Shown here: piece after piece, positions 1-8,787 of the stretch
Layout: the number at the start of each line of letters is the position of its first letter
Numbering within the stretch: position 1 is the first letter of the stretch
Assembly (NCBI GenBank): GCA_937926545.1
Contig: CALAZW010000059.1
Location: 1 to 23,897, forward strand
Origin: an uncultured Helcococcus sp.
GTDB lineage: Bacteria > Bacillota > Clostridia > Tissierellales > Peptoniphilaceae
DNA length: 23,897 bases
Reading direction: 5' to 3'
The notes under the pieces: generated by a model
Seen by the model: only the letters and a program-made list of their open reading frames with translations
Database searches by the model: none
What the model was told of the DNA's origin: nothing
Program-made: the position numbers and the translations under genes

Positions 1-1578
1 ACTATAGTTGAGTCAGATGATAAACTTTTCTTGCTTCATGGAATAACCGGATCTGGGAAAACAGAAGTTTATCTCCACCTGGTGGAAAGGGAGATGGCCC
101 AGGATAAAACATCAATTATTCTGGTTCCAGAAATATCCTTAACTCCTCAAACCATAGAGCGATTTCAAGGAAGGTTTGGAAATAAGATAGCTGTTCTTCA
201 TTCTAAATTATCAGTATCTGAAAGGGCAGACCAATGGAGGCTGATAAAGAATGGCCAAGTTGATATTGTAGTTGGAGCCAGATCTGCTATTTTTGCTCCC
301 TTGGAAAACCTGGGTATGGTAATCATTGACGAAGAACATGAATCCAGCTATAGGTCAGATAAAAATCCTAAATATTCTGCCATAGAAATAGCTGAAGAAT
401 TATCAAAGCTTACAGGCTGCAAGGTGGTTTTAGGCTCTGCAACCCCTTCAGTTAATAGTATGTACAAGGTAAGTCAAAAGAAATATAATTTATTGCAGTT
501 GAGTAAAAGAGCCAACAATACCCGATTGCCCCAGTCTTACATTATAGATATGAGAGATGAGTTAAAAAGTAAAAATTACTCCATGTTTTCAAACCTTTTA
601 CAAGAAAAGATAGAAGGGGCCTTGGCTAAGAAGGAAACAGTAATCCTGTTTTTAAATAAGAGAGGTCATACTTCTTTTGTATTTTGTAGGTCTTGTGGCT
701 ATATCTATAGGTGTGAGGCTTGTGATGTATCAATGACCTACCATAAAACTAATAACCGCCTGGTCTGTCATTACTGTGGTAGGACGGCTGTAAAGACCAG
801 GACCTGTAGCAATTGTGGCTCTCCCTATATAAAGGAGTTTGGGGCAGGAACCCAAATGCTTGAAGAAGAAACAAAAAAACTTTTTCCTCAGGCCAGGGTA
901 GTTAGGATGGATGCGGACACAACTTCCACCAAGAAGGCCTATGATCAAATATATGAAAAGATGAAAAATCAAGAGGTTGATATCTTAATAGGAACCCAAA
1001 TGTTAGCCAAGGGGTTTGATTTTCCCAATGTTACCTTGGTGGGTATTATGGCGGCAGATATAAGTTTAAACCTACCTGATTTTAGGGCAAGTGAAAAAAC
1101 CTATCAATTGATAACCCAAGTTTCAGGAAGGGCTGGAAGGGGTAATAAAGAAGGTAGTGTAATAATACAAACCTACAAGCCAGAAAACTTTGCCATTCAG
1201 GCAGCAGCTAAAAATGATTATTATGGTTTTTTTGAAGAGGAAATAGGTAATAGAAGGCAGTTTTCCTATCCGCCTTTTAACAATATATTATTAATTAATA
1301 CCTCTCATAAGGATCGGACAAGGGCAATTAATAAGTCTAGACAGATGATGCTATTAATTAATAGATATATTAAGTATAAAAATCTAAAAATAGAGGAATT
1401 AACTGGGCCAACGCCTAGTGTTATAGAAAGAATAAACAATTATTATAGATTTAATATAATAATCAAGAGTAAATCAAAGGATGATTTATTGGAACTAGCC
1501 AAATTTATAAAGGAAGAATATAGAAGGGGGTCAGACCTGTATATTAATTATACAATTAACCCGGAATCTATATATTAG
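1..1578 (+). CDS. priA: Primosomal protein PriA, replication restart helicase (5' truncated)
   Basis: The reading frame is open from base 1, so the true start lies upstream. About 525 C-terminal residues are present; the family is usually 730-830 aa, so the N-terminal DNA-binding part is missing. PriA is a 3'-to-5' superfamily 2 helicase that recognises stalled forks and reloads the replicative helicase. Visible motifs in order: Walker A GITGSGKT, Walker B DEEH, the SAT-type motif GSATPS, a zinc-binding block of eight cysteines arranged as CRSC, CEAC, CHYC and CSNC, then motif V (GTQMLAKGFDFPNV) and motif VI (QVSGRAGRG). The gene is followed after 9 bases by def, the priA-def-fmt order common in Firmicutes. 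No promoter for this unit lies in the window. The identification is secure; only the missing 5' end is uncertain. Confidence 0.97.
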   Translation, partial: TIVESDDKLFLLHGITGSGKTEVYLHLVEREMAQDKTSIILVPEISLTPQTIERFQGRFGNKIAVLHSKLSVSERADQWRLIKNGQVDIVVGARSAIFAPLENLGMVIIDEEHESSYRSDKNPKYSAIEIAEELSKLTGCKVVLGSATPSVNSMYKVSQKKYNLLQLSKRANNTRLPQSYIIDMRDELKSKNYSMFSNLLQEKIEGALAKKETVILFLNKRGHTSFVFCRSCGYIYRCEACDVSMTYHKTNNRLVCHYCGRTAVKTRTCSNCGSPYIKEFGAGTQMLEEETKKLFPQARVVRMDADTTSTKKAYDQIYEKMKNQEVDILIGTQMLAKGFDFPNVTLVGIMAADISLNLPDFRASEKTYQLITQVSGRAGRGNKEGSVIIQTYKPENFAIQAAAKNDYYGFFEEEIGNRRQFSYPPFNNILLINTSHKDRTRAINKSRQMMLLINRYIKYKNLKIEELTGPTPSVIERINNYYRFNIIIKSKSKDDLLELAKFIKEEYRRGSDLYINYTINPESIY

Positions 1579-1587
1579 GAGGAGTAT

Positions 1588-2067
1588 ATGGCATTAAGAC
1601 AAATTAGAGTGGATGGAGATCCGCTATTAAGAAAAAAATCAAGAGAAATAACTAAGATAGATGATAGGATTAAAATCCTATTGGATGACATGGTAGAAAC
1701 CATGTATGATGCAAATGGAGTAGGCTTGGCAGCTCCACAGGTTGGAATATTAAGAAGATGTGTAGTAATAGATGTGGGCCAAGGTCCTGTTAAGATGATA
1801 AACCCAGTTATAGTTGAAAAAGACGGTTCAGATGTGGATATAGAGGGATGTTTATCAATACCAGGTTTTAATGCTACAGTTGAGAGACCTGAGAGAGTTA
1901 AGGCTGAATATACAGACGAGAATGGAGAAAGACAAGAGGTGGAAGCAGAAGGACTTTTTGCCAGGGCAATTTGTCATGAACTTGACCACTTGGATGGTGT
2001 TTTATTTAAGGATATCTATATAGATGAAGTTGATTTACAAGAATTGATGGAGGCGAATGAAGGTTGA
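1588..2067 (+). CDS. def: Peptide deformylase
   Basis: A 159-residue protein of normal length for the family. It removes the N-formyl group from nascent proteins at the ribosome exit. All three metal-site motifs are visible: GVGLAAPQ at residues 44-51, EGCLS at 87-91 with the metal-ligand Cys88, and HELDH at 130-134 with His130, His134 and catalytic Glu131. The start ATG follows AGGAGG at a good distance. The stop overlaps the start of fmt by four bases (TTGA), so the enzymes that add and remove the formyl group are probably translationally coupled. The sequence looks like the short bacterial deformylase form. Confidence 0.97.
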   Translation: MALRQIRVDGDPLLRKKSREITKIDDRIKILLDDMVETMYDANGVGLAAPQVGILRRCVVIDVGQGPVKMINPVIVEKDGSDVDIEGCLSIPGFNATVERPERVKAEYTDENGERQEVEAEGLFARAICHELDHLDGVLFKDIYIDEVDLQELMEANEG

Positions 2068-2996
2068 GTAAAAAAAGAATAATTTTTATGGGCTCTCCAG
2101 AATTTTCTGTGCCAGCCCTAGAAAGTTTAAATGATAACTTTCAAGTAGAATTAGTCATATCACAGCCAGACAAGAAAAGGTCTAGAAATAGACTACTTCC
2201 AACAGCGGTAAAAAAAAGAGCCCAGGAGTTAAATCTTAAGACCTATGAGCCTAAAAATGTAAATGATGAGGAAAGTCTGGAGCTAATAGATAAGATAAAT
2301 CCAGATTTTATAGTAGTAATTGCCTATGGCCAAATTATAGGTAAACATCTTTTAGAGACTTATCCAGATAGAATTATTAACATCCACGGTTCTCTACTAC
2401 CTAAATATAGGGGAGCAGCACCTATGCACTATGCCCTACTTAATGGAGATGAAAAAACAGGAGTATGCTCCATGTTAATAGAAAAAACCATGGATACAGG
2501 TGACGTTTTAGCCTGTGGAGAACTTGAGATAGACGATGATATGAATATAGAAATATTACATGATAAACTTTCAATCTTGGCTGCTCAGACCATAGTGGAT
2601 ACCTTGAACAACTATGATAGCCTTTATGAGTCCAGGAGAAAACAAGATGATGAAAAAGCCGTATATACTAAAAAACTAACCAAGGAAATGGGACATTTAG
2701 ATTTTTCTAAAACCGCCAAGGAAATAAATAACAAGATAAGAGCTCTTGGTGTTTGGCCTAGGACCTATGTTTACTATGGAGATGACCAGGTTAAAATTCA
2801 TAAAATTAACATAATTGACAAGTATACTGAAGATAAAGAAGGTAGGATAATAGACGTAAATGACCAGGGAGTTTTTGTTAACTGTAAGGATAAATGTATA
2901 GTCATTGAAGAATTACAGTTTCCAAACAAGAAAAGAATGGAAGTTTGCGACTATATAAAAGGAAACAATATAGAAATTGGAGAGTTACTAAAATAG
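2064..2996 (+). CDS. fmt: Methionyl-tRNA formyltransferase
   Basis: A 310-residue enzyme that transfers a formyl group from 10-formyltetrahydrofolate to initiator Met-tRNA. The N-terminal Rossmann domain starts with RIIFMGSPEFSVPAL. The active-site triad is visible as Asn106, His108 and Asp144 (same numbering as the E. coli enzyme), with the folate-site signature SLLPKYRGAAP at 110-120. The C-terminal OB-like domain follows from roughly residue 205. The start is TTG, overlapping the TGA stop of def; the GGAGG just upstream inside def (TGGAGGCGAATGAAGG) is the likely ribosome binding site. An alternative in-frame ATG at residue 9 would cut into the first beta strand and is unlikely. Confidence 0.96.
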   Translation: MSKKRIIFMGSPEFSVPALESLNDNFQVELVISQPDKKRSRNRLLPTAVKKRAQELNLKTYEPKNVNDEESLELIDKINPDFIVVIAYGQIIGKHLLETYPDRIINIHGSLLPKYRGAAPMHYALLNGDEKTGVCSMLIEKTMDTGDVLACGELEIDDDMNIEILHDKLSILAAQTIVDTLNNYDSLYESRRKQDDEKAVYTKKLTKEMGHLDFSKTAKEINNKIRALGVWPRTYVYYGDDQVKIHKINIIDKYTEDKEGRIIDVNDQGVFVNCKDKCIVIEELQFPNKKRMEVCDYIKGNNIEIGELLK

Positions 2997-3005
2997 GAGG
3001 AGAAT

Positions 3006-3680
3006 ATGGATCCGATAATTTTTAGTCTATTGATAGCTTCAATATTACTTTCATTATATGCTCAGATTACTGTCAGCGGTAATTTTAAGAAATATTCCCG
3101 TGTATCAAGTAGAAAGGGCTTTACTGGAGCTGAAGTAGCAAGATTAATGCTTGATAGAAGAGGAATTTATGACGTTGATGTGGTGCCTGTTAGAGGAAAT
3201 TTGACTGACCATTACGACCCTACAAAGAAGGTTGTAAGGCTTTCAGAATCAGTTTATGATTCTTCATCAATTTCAGCCATATCTGTGGCAGCCCATGAGG
3301 TGGGTCATGCCATTCAAGATAACGAAGGCTATGCATTTTTAAGATTTAGATCAGCACTGGCGCCAGCAGTTTCATTTACGTCAGGTTTTGTTTGGAATTT
3401 AATTTTACTTGGTTTATTATTTCAATCTATGAAATTAATTAATATAGGTATTATATTTTTTACCTTTACAGTACTATTTCAAATAGTGACCTTACCAGTA
3501 GAGATAAATGCCAGTAGAAGAGCACTTGCGAACTTGGAAACAGATAGCATTATATATCATGAAGAGGCTTATGGAAGTAGGAAGGTATTAAAGGCGGCAG
3601 CTTTAACCTATGTGGCAGCAATGTTATATAGTATAGTTAATCTATTAAGATTATTATCAATGAGAAATAGAAACGATTAA
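3006..3680 (+). CDS. YugP-type neutral zinc metallopeptidase, membrane protein
   Basis: A 224-residue membrane protein of the YugP/PF04298 zinc peptidase family. The zinc motif HEVGH is at residues 97-101 (His97, Glu98, His101), preceded by the conserved stretch GNLTDHYDPTKKVVRLS. Hydrophobic helices lie at about 4-20, 125-165 (two passes) and 198-215, so the catalytic motif sits near the membrane. A ribosome binding site AGGAGG precedes the ATG. Its position between fmt and rsmB is common in Clostridia. The substrate is unknown; membrane protein quality control is a reasonable but unproven role. Confidence 0.9.
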   Translation: MDPIIFSLLIASILLSLYAQITVSGNFKKYSRVSSRKGFTGAEVARLMLDRRGIYDVDVVPVRGNLTDHYDPTKKVVRLSESVYDSSSISAISVAAHEVGHAIQDNEGYAFLRFRSALAPAVSFTSGFVWNLILLGLLFQSMKLINIGIIFFTFTVLFQIVTLPVEINASRRALANLETDSIIYHEEAYGSRKVLKAAALTYVAAMLYSIVNLLRLLSMRNRND

Positions 3681-3705
3681 AAAAGGATTTTAAAATCCTT
3701 TTTTT
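3681..3705 (+). terminator. Weak intrinsic terminator or attenuator between yugP and rsmB
   Basis: A perfect 22-base palindrome, AAAAGGATTTTAAAATCCTTTT, is followed by further T residues. It can form a 9-bp stem with a TTAA loop, but only two pairs are G-C, so termination is probably partial. It begins immediately after the yugP stop and ends 4 bases before the GGAGAGG ribosome binding site of rsmB. Confidence 0.65.
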
Positions 3706-3721
3706 GTTTGGAGAGGAAAAT

Positions 3722-5026
3722 ATGAGTAGAAACGTTAGAAGACTAGCAGCAGAATCAATTCAAGAAATTTTAGTTAACAATAGATTTTCAACAGAGGTTG
3801 TAAATAAAAACATAGGTGAAATAGACAATGATTTAGACCAAAACTTTTATAGGCAATTGGTCTACGGAACAACTGAAAATGTAAAATATATAGACTATAT
3901 ACTGGGCCAGGCATCCAAGGTAAAGATAAAAAAAATAGAACATTTTGTCTTGCAAAATATAAGGCTGGCCATCTATCAGTTATGTTTTTTAGAGACCCCA
4001 TCCCATGCGGCCATAAATGAGGCTGTAAAAATAGTAAAAAAGAAAAAAGGATATAGGGCGGGAAACTTTGTAAATGGAGTCCTTAGAAATATAGATAAAA
4101 ATAAGGAAAAGTATAAAAAAATAGACGATAAGGACTATAATAACTATTTGTCTATAAAATATTCCTACAATAGGGATTTAATTGATTATTTGAGCCAGGA
4201 GTTTGATAGGAAAGATTTAGAAAGTCTTTTGGAGGCCATGAATAAGACAGCTCCCTTAAGTATTAGAATAAATGATAAAAAGATTAGCCTAGATGAATTT
4301 ATAAAGATTTTAGATTCTAAATCCATAGACTATAGTAAATCAAGTCTTAGTGAAAATAGTCTTATAATAAAAAATCCTATAAAGATAACAGATTGGCCAG
4401 AGTTTAAAGATGGATTGTTTACCATCCAAGACCAGTCTAGTATCTTGGTAGGTCAGGTTTTAAGTCCTAAGAAAGATAGTAAGGTATTGGACATTTGTGC
4501 AGCCCCAGGGTCTAAAACCAGTCATTTGGCTCAAATAATGGATAATACAGGATGTTTGTATGCAAATGATATATCAGAAAACAAATTGAGCTTAATCAGG
4601 GAGAATTTGGATAGAATGAATTTTTCCAATTATAAAATAATGAACTTTGACGCCATGGATTATCAAGAAGACTTGCAAGAAGAGTTTGACTACATTCTAG
4701 TTGATGCGCCTTGTTCTGGCCTGGGCATAGTTAGAAGAAAACCTGATATAAAATTAAACAGAACCATGGATGATATTAAGGAATTGTCAAATATTCAATT
4801 TAAGATATTAGAAAATTCCTATAGCTATCTAAAAAAAGGTGGATATATGGTCTACAGTACATGTACCTATGGGAAAATAGAGAATAGGGACAATGTTAAT
4901 AGACTATTAGAGGCCTATCCAGACTTAGAGCTGGTAAAGATAGAGGGAAAAAACGACATGGAAATAAGGACAGATGTGACTGGATCTGATGGGTTTTTCA
5001 TGGCAAAGATATATAAACATGACTAA
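3722..5026 (+). CDS. rsmB: 16S rRNA (cytosine-967-C5) methyltransferase RsmB
   Basis: A 434-residue protein with a NusB-like RNA-binding domain (about 1-130) and a SAM-dependent m5C methyltransferase domain. Motif I is LDICAAPGSKTSHL (256-269), motif IV is DAPCSG with Cys331, and motif VI is STCT with Cys381. The two cysteines are the resolving and nucleophilic pair known for this family. The start is ATG at 3722, five bases after GGAGAGG at 3710-3716; the frame is open further upstream from a TTG at 3704, but that codon lies in the terminator T tract before the ribosome binding site. There is no room for a promoter between the upstream terminator and this gene, so expression probably depends on readthrough from the priA-yugP unit. 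Confidence 0.95.
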   Translation: MSRNVRRLAAESIQEILVNNRFSTEVVNKNIGEIDNDLDQNFYRQLVYGTTENVKYIDYILGQASKVKIKKIEHFVLQNIRLAIYQLCFLETPSHAAINEAVKIVKKKKGYRAGNFVNGVLRNIDKNKEKYKKIDDKDYNNYLSIKYSYNRDLIDYLSQEFDRKDLESLLEAMNKTAPLSIRINDKKISLDEFIKILDSKSIDYSKSSLSENSLIIKNPIKITDWPEFKDGLFTIQDQSSILVGQVLSPKKDSKVLDICAAPGSKTSHLAQIMDNTGCLYANDISENKLSLIRENLDRMNFSNYKIMNFDAMDYQEDLQEEFDYILVDAPCSGLGIVRRKPDIKLNRTMDDIKELSNIQFKILENSYSYLKKGGYMVYSTCTYGKIENRDNVNRLLEAYPDLELVKIEGKNDMEIRTDVTGSDGFFMAKIYKHD

Positions 5027-5027
5027 A

Positions 5028-5038
5028 TATGCTATAAT
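5028..5038 (+). promoter_or_regulatory. Extended -10 promoter for the rlmN-thiN operon
   Basis: TATGCTATAAT contains a perfect TATAAT (5033-5038) with the extended -10 TG at 5030-5031. No good -35 hexamer is seen at 17 bases. A start near 5045 would leave a very short leader, since the ribosome binding site GAGGTG is at 5047-5052. The same 11-base string occurs before the metallophosphoesterase gene at 16681. Confidence 0.6.
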
Positions 5039-5056
5039 ATCCTAATGAGGTGTGTT

Positions 5057-6103
5057 ATGAATAATATAGAATTAAATTCATTATATCTTGATGAATTAGA
5101 AGATTTTTTTATCTCAATAGGAGAGAAAAAATTTAGAGCAAAGCAAATGTTTGAGTTTCTACACAAGAACAAAAATTTTGATTTGGAAGACAATACAGTT
5201 TTTTCAGACAAGCTTAAGAAGAAGGTGGCTGAAAATTCATATATAAACAAGCCGGTTATAGAAGCAAAATACAAATCAGACTATGACGGTACGGTTAAGT
5301 ATTTATTAAGACTTAAGGATGATCAAATTATAGAGACAGTCTTTATGCCTTATGGAGATAGGAATACAGTATGTATATCCAGCCAGGTAGGTTGTAAGAT
5401 GGGATGTAAGTTTTGTGCCTCTACCAAGGCTAACTTTGTTAGAAGTCTTAGCCCAGCAGAAATAATATCACAGATTTATCTTATAGAAAATGATTTAGAT
5501 GAAAGAATATCAAGTGTGGTTATTATGGGTATAGGCGAACCTTTAGACAATTATGACAATGTTATAAAGGCCATAAGACTTTTAAACGATGAGAGGGGAA
5601 AAAATCTTGGACAAAGACATATCACCCTATCCACTAGTGGTTTGGCAGATAAGGTAAAGGACTTGGCTGAAGAAGACTTGGCCATTAATTTAGCCATATC
5701 TCTTCACTATCCCTTTGATGATCAAAGAAGTTCCTTTATGCCTGTAAACCACAGATTTAAGATCAGGGATATAGTTGCTGCCAGCGATTATTACTTTGAA
5801 AAAACAGGCAGAAGAGTAAGCTATGAATATGTTTTAATCGAAGGATTAAATGATACTGATGACCATATAAATGAACTTGTAAATTTATTTAGAGGCAAAA
5901 ATGTACATATAAACTTAATTCCTTTAAATGAAATAAAAGAATTTGATTATAAGTCATCTGAAAATAATAGAATAGAAGAGTTTAATAAAATACTTAATAG
6001 CAAAGGTCTCAATTCAACTGTGAGAAATAAGAAGGGCTTTGATATTGATGCAGCTTGCGGACAATTGAGGATATCTTATAAGGAAGAGAGGACTCAAAAA
6101 TGA
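5057..6103 (+). CDS. rlmN: Dual-specificity rRNA/tRNA adenine-C2 methyltransferase RlmN
   Basis: A 348-residue radical SAM enzyme that methylates C2 of A2503 in 23S rRNA and A37 of some tRNAs. The radical SAM cluster motif CxxxCxxC is at Cys113, Cys117 and Cys120 in QVGCKMGCKFCAS. Further family marks are GIGEPLDNYDNV, the TLSTSG segment, and the conserved C-terminal cysteine in DIDAACGQL. I place the start at ATG 5057, four bases after GAGGTG (5047-5052); an upstream in-frame ATG at 5045 overlaps that site and is less likely. The gene leads a compact operon and its stop overlaps stp by ATGA. Confidence 0.96.
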   Translation: MNNIELNSLYLDELEDFFISIGEKKFRAKQMFEFLHKNKNFDLEDNTVFSDKLKKKVAENSYINKPVIEAKYKSDYDGTVKYLLRLKDDQIIETVFMPYGDRNTVCISSQVGCKMGCKFCASTKANFVRSLSPAEIISQIYLIENDLDERISSVVIMGIGEPLDNYDNVIKAIRLLNDERGKNLGQRHITLSTSGLADKVKDLAEEDLAINLAISLHYPFDDQRSSFMPVNHRFKIRDIVAASDYYFEKTGRRVSYEYVLIEGLNDTDDHINELVNLFRGKNVHINLIPLNEIKEFDYKSSENNRIEEFNKILNSKGLNSTVRNKKGFDIDAACGQLRISYKEERTQK

Positions 6104-6822
6104 ACTATTATTCATTGACGGATAAGGGTAAGGTCAGAAGTGTAAATCAGGATAATTATGTCAATATTACAAAGGATGATTTTTCTTTGTTTGTTGTGGC
6201 TGATGGAATGGGGGGACACAATGCTGGAGAAATAGCCTCATTTATAGCAGTAAAATCCATTAAGGAATTTATAGAAAAAAATTCAGCTGATAAAGATTAT
6301 AAAGATTTACTTTTAAGGGCAATTAAATATGCCAATAGACAAATATACAACAGATCACAAATTGATGAAAAGTGTGAAAATATGGGGACCACAATTGTTG
6401 CCTGTTTAGTAGCAGGAGCTAGGGCCTATATAGCCCATGTGGGAGACAGTAGGGCCTATTATTTTGATGGCGAAAAATTAAGTCAGTTTACCAAGGACCA
6501 TTCATATGTTCAAAAATTAATTGATACTGGTGTTTTAACCGAGGAGTCAGCCAAGACTTATGAAAATAAGAACCTGGTAACCAATGCGGTTGGCATAGAA
6601 GAAAATGTGGAAATATCTTATGGCTATTTAGATATTAAAAAAGATGATATGTTGCTGTTAACTACTGATGGTTTAACCAATTTAGTGGAAGACAAGGAAA
6701 TCATTGATATTATTACCAGCGATATGGATTTGGAAGAGATGACAAAGACACTAATTTCTATGGCTAATTCCCTGGGAGGATATGACAATATAACCCTGAC
6801 TATAGTAAAGAATATGGAGTAA
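6100..6822 (+). CDS. stp: PP2C-family serine/threonine phosphatase (Stp/PrpC)
   Basis: A 240-residue soluble PP2C phosphatase, the usual partner that reverses phosphorylation by the adjacent PrkC kinase. Metal-site and family motifs: QDNY with Asp18, VADGMGGH with Asp35 and Gly36, MGTTIVACLV, AHVGDSRAYYF, TTDGLTNL and the final GGYDNITL. Length matches other bacterial Stp/PrpC proteins and no extra domain is present. It overlaps rlmN by four bases and is followed after three bases by prkC, so the pair is translated together. Confidence 0.95.
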   Translation: MNYYSLTDKGKVRSVNQDNYVNITKDDFSLFVVADGMGGHNAGEIASFIAVKSIKEFIEKNSADKDYKDLLLRAIKYANRQIYNRSQIDEKCENMGTTIVACLVAGARAYIAHVGDSRAYYFDGEKLSQFTKDHSYVQKLIDTGVLTEESAKTYENKNLVTNAVGIEENVEISYGYLDIKKDDMLLLTTDGLTNLVEDKEIIDIITSDMDLEEMTKTLISMANSLGGYDNITLTIVKNME

Positions 6823-6825
6823 AAC

Positions 6826-8787
6826 ATGGAAAAAATAGTATTAGACAATAGATATGTCTTGGGAGAGAGAATTGGTGTTGGAGGCATGGCCTATGTATAT
6901 GATGCCTTTGACCAGTTGTTAAAGCGGAATGTGGCAGTCAAGATTTTAAAAGATCAATTTGTTGAGCAGGAAGACTTTCTACAAAAGTTTAATGTGGAAG
7001 CACAGTCATCAGCCTCTCTAGCAGATGATAATATAGTTAGTATTTACGATGTGGGTTCTACCATAGTAAATGGTAGAGATATTCATTATATAGTTATGGA
7101 AAAGGTAAATGGCAACACTTTAAAAGATGTCATAGAGGAAAAGGCTCCTTTTTCTGATGATGAGGTGGTTTATTATGCCAAGCAAATAGCTAAGGCCTTA
7201 AAGACAGCCCATAATAATGGTATAGTCCACAGGGATATTAAGCCGGCAAATATTTTACTTACAGAGAACAATAAGGTAAAAGTGGCAGACTTTGGTATAG
7301 CCAGGGTGTCATCATCGGCAACCATAAGCTACACTAGTTCAATCTTGGGTACAGTCCACTATATTTCCCCAGAACAAGCCAAGGGACAACATATAGATAA
7401 TCGTTCGGACTTATATTCTTTGGGAATAGTAATGTATGAAATGGCCACAGGGAATGTTCCTTTTGATGGAGATAATTCGGTGGGTATAGCCATAAAGCAC
7501 ATCCAGGAAGATGTACCTATGGCAAACTTAAAAAATGCTAATATAAGTAAAAATTTAAGTTATATAATTAATAAGTGTTTGGAAAAAAACATTAATAATA
7601 GATATCAAAATGCTTCAGAATTAATTTATGATTTGGAGCACTATAAGGAATTAAAAATGGCTGATACTGTAGAAATGGAAAATCCAGATTTGGCAGAAAC
7701 AGCAGTTATAAATACCAAACAGGTTAAATATCAATCTAAAAAGGAAGAAAGAGAACTAGCTCCTAAAAAGGAAAAGAGCAAGCTGGTAAATAAGATATAT
7801 GTTTTGGCCATATCTCTTTTAGTGCTTTTATCAGCCTTCTTTATAATAAATAAGTACACCAGAAGTCAGGTGGGGAAAAACTATGTTAATGTTCCCAATC
7901 TGATAGATATAGCAGAGGAAGAGGCTCTAGAGAAACTTAAGGAAAGTGATCTTAAGGGCAAGGTGGTGAAAAGAGAGACCAGTGATACAGTTATCAAGGG
8001 AAATGTTATAGACCAGCTTGTGGAAGCCAACACTGAAGTTAAAAAGGGAACCACTGTTGAATTAGTAGTAAGTGAGGGTAAGGAAGAAGTAATAGTTCCA
8101 GATATTACAGGCTATGAGCTAAAATATGTGGAGCAAATGCTAAATGAAAAAGGTCTAGAACTTGGAAGAACAACTACTGATTATTCCGATGACAAGAGAA
8201 AAGATATGGTTATTAGTCAAGAACCCTTGGCCAGAGAAAAGGTTGAAAAGGGAAGTAAGGTTGATATAGTTGTAAGTTTGGGTAAAAAGATAGAAAAGGT
8301 AGCTGTACCTAGATTGGTTGGACAAAAACAAGAGACAGCCATTCAAAGTTTACAAGCCTTGGGATTAAGGGTTGGAAAAATAGACCAAGCCTACAGTGAT
8401 AAATTCACAGAAAATTTTGTTATTAAACAATCAATTAAAGCTGGTAAGGAAGTTGAACTAAATACCCAGGTGAATATTGTAATAAGCTTGGGACCAGAGC
8501 CTCTTCCAGAACCGGAACCAGAGCCAGAACCAGAACCAGAGCCAAATCCACCTGAAGACTTAAAGGATAAAAAGTTTATCTTAGATCTACAAGTTCCATC
8601 AGGAGATGAGGATAGTTTTAAGGTTGAGATATATAATTTAGTGCCTAGTAAAACCTTGATTCATAGTCAAGTTTATAGTAAGGACGAGGCAGTGGATGGA
8701 GTTATTAAGGTTGAACTTATAGCTAAAGAAAATGCCAAGTTTGAAATCTATTACGACGGTAAACAAGTACAGGTTCATTTTGATTAG
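6826..8787 (+). CDS. prkC: Serine/threonine protein kinase with PASTA domains (PrkC/Stk)
   Basis: A 653-residue membrane kinase. The cytoplasmic Hanks-type domain (about 8-270) has the glycine loop GVGGMAYV, Lys39, the catalytic loop HRDIKPAN (135-142), DFG (155-157) and the APE-like SPEQ segment. A single membrane helix (about 323-342) follows a charged linker. Outside the cell come three PASTA repeats (about 354-416, 423-486 and 492-556), beginning VPNL, VPDI and VPRL, which in this family bind muropeptides or lipid II. A Pro-Glu repeat linker (557-576) leads to a C-terminal domain of about 77 residues that I do not recognise. Its neighbours are the stp phosphatase and rsgA; B. subtilis PrkC is reported to phosphorylate CpgA/RsgA, which fits this arrangement. 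Confidence 0.96.
   Translation: MEKIVLDNRYVLGERIGVGGMAYVYDAFDQLLKRNVAVKILKDQFVEQEDFLQKFNVEAQSSASLADDNIVSIYDVGSTIVNGRDIHYIVMEKVNGNTLKDVIEEKAPFSDDEVVYYAKQIAKALKTAHNNGIVHRDIKPANILLTENNKVKVADFGIARVSSSATISYTSSILGTVHYISPEQAKGQHIDNRSDLYSLGIVMYEMATGNVPFDGDNSVGIAIKHIQEDVPMANLKNANISKNLSYIINKCLEKNINNRYQNASELIYDLEHYKELKMADTVEMENPDLAETAVINTKQVKYQSKKEERELAPKKEKSKLVNKIYVLAISLLVLLSAFFIINKYTRSQVGKNYVNVPNLIDIAEEEALEKLKESDLKGKVVKRETSDTVIKGNVIDQLVEANTEVKKGTTVELVVSEGKEEVIVPDITGYELKYVEQMLNEKGLELGRTTTDYSDDKRKDMVISQEPLAREKVEKGSKVDIVVSLGKKIEKVAVPRLVGQKQETAIQSLQALGLRVGKIDQAYSDKFTENFVIKQSIKAGKEVELNTQVNIVISLGPEPLPEPEPEPEPEPEPNPPEDLKDKKFILDLQVPSGDEDSFKVEIYNLVPSKTLIHSQVYSKDEAVDGVIKVELIAKENAKFEIYYDGKQVQVHFD
8494..8553 (+). 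repeat. Pro-Glu coding tandem repeat in prkC
   Basis: Imperfect repeats of the 6-base unit CCAGAR (with one CCGGAA variant) encode a Pro-Glu run between the third PASTA repeat and the C-terminal domain. Each repeat unit encodes two residues, so unit gain or loss would change linker length in frame. Confidence 0.85.

Noticed and set aside
3704..3721. An upstream TTG start for rsmB
   Set aside because: The TTG lies in the terminator T tract and precedes the GGAGAGG site, which is correctly spaced for ATG 3722.
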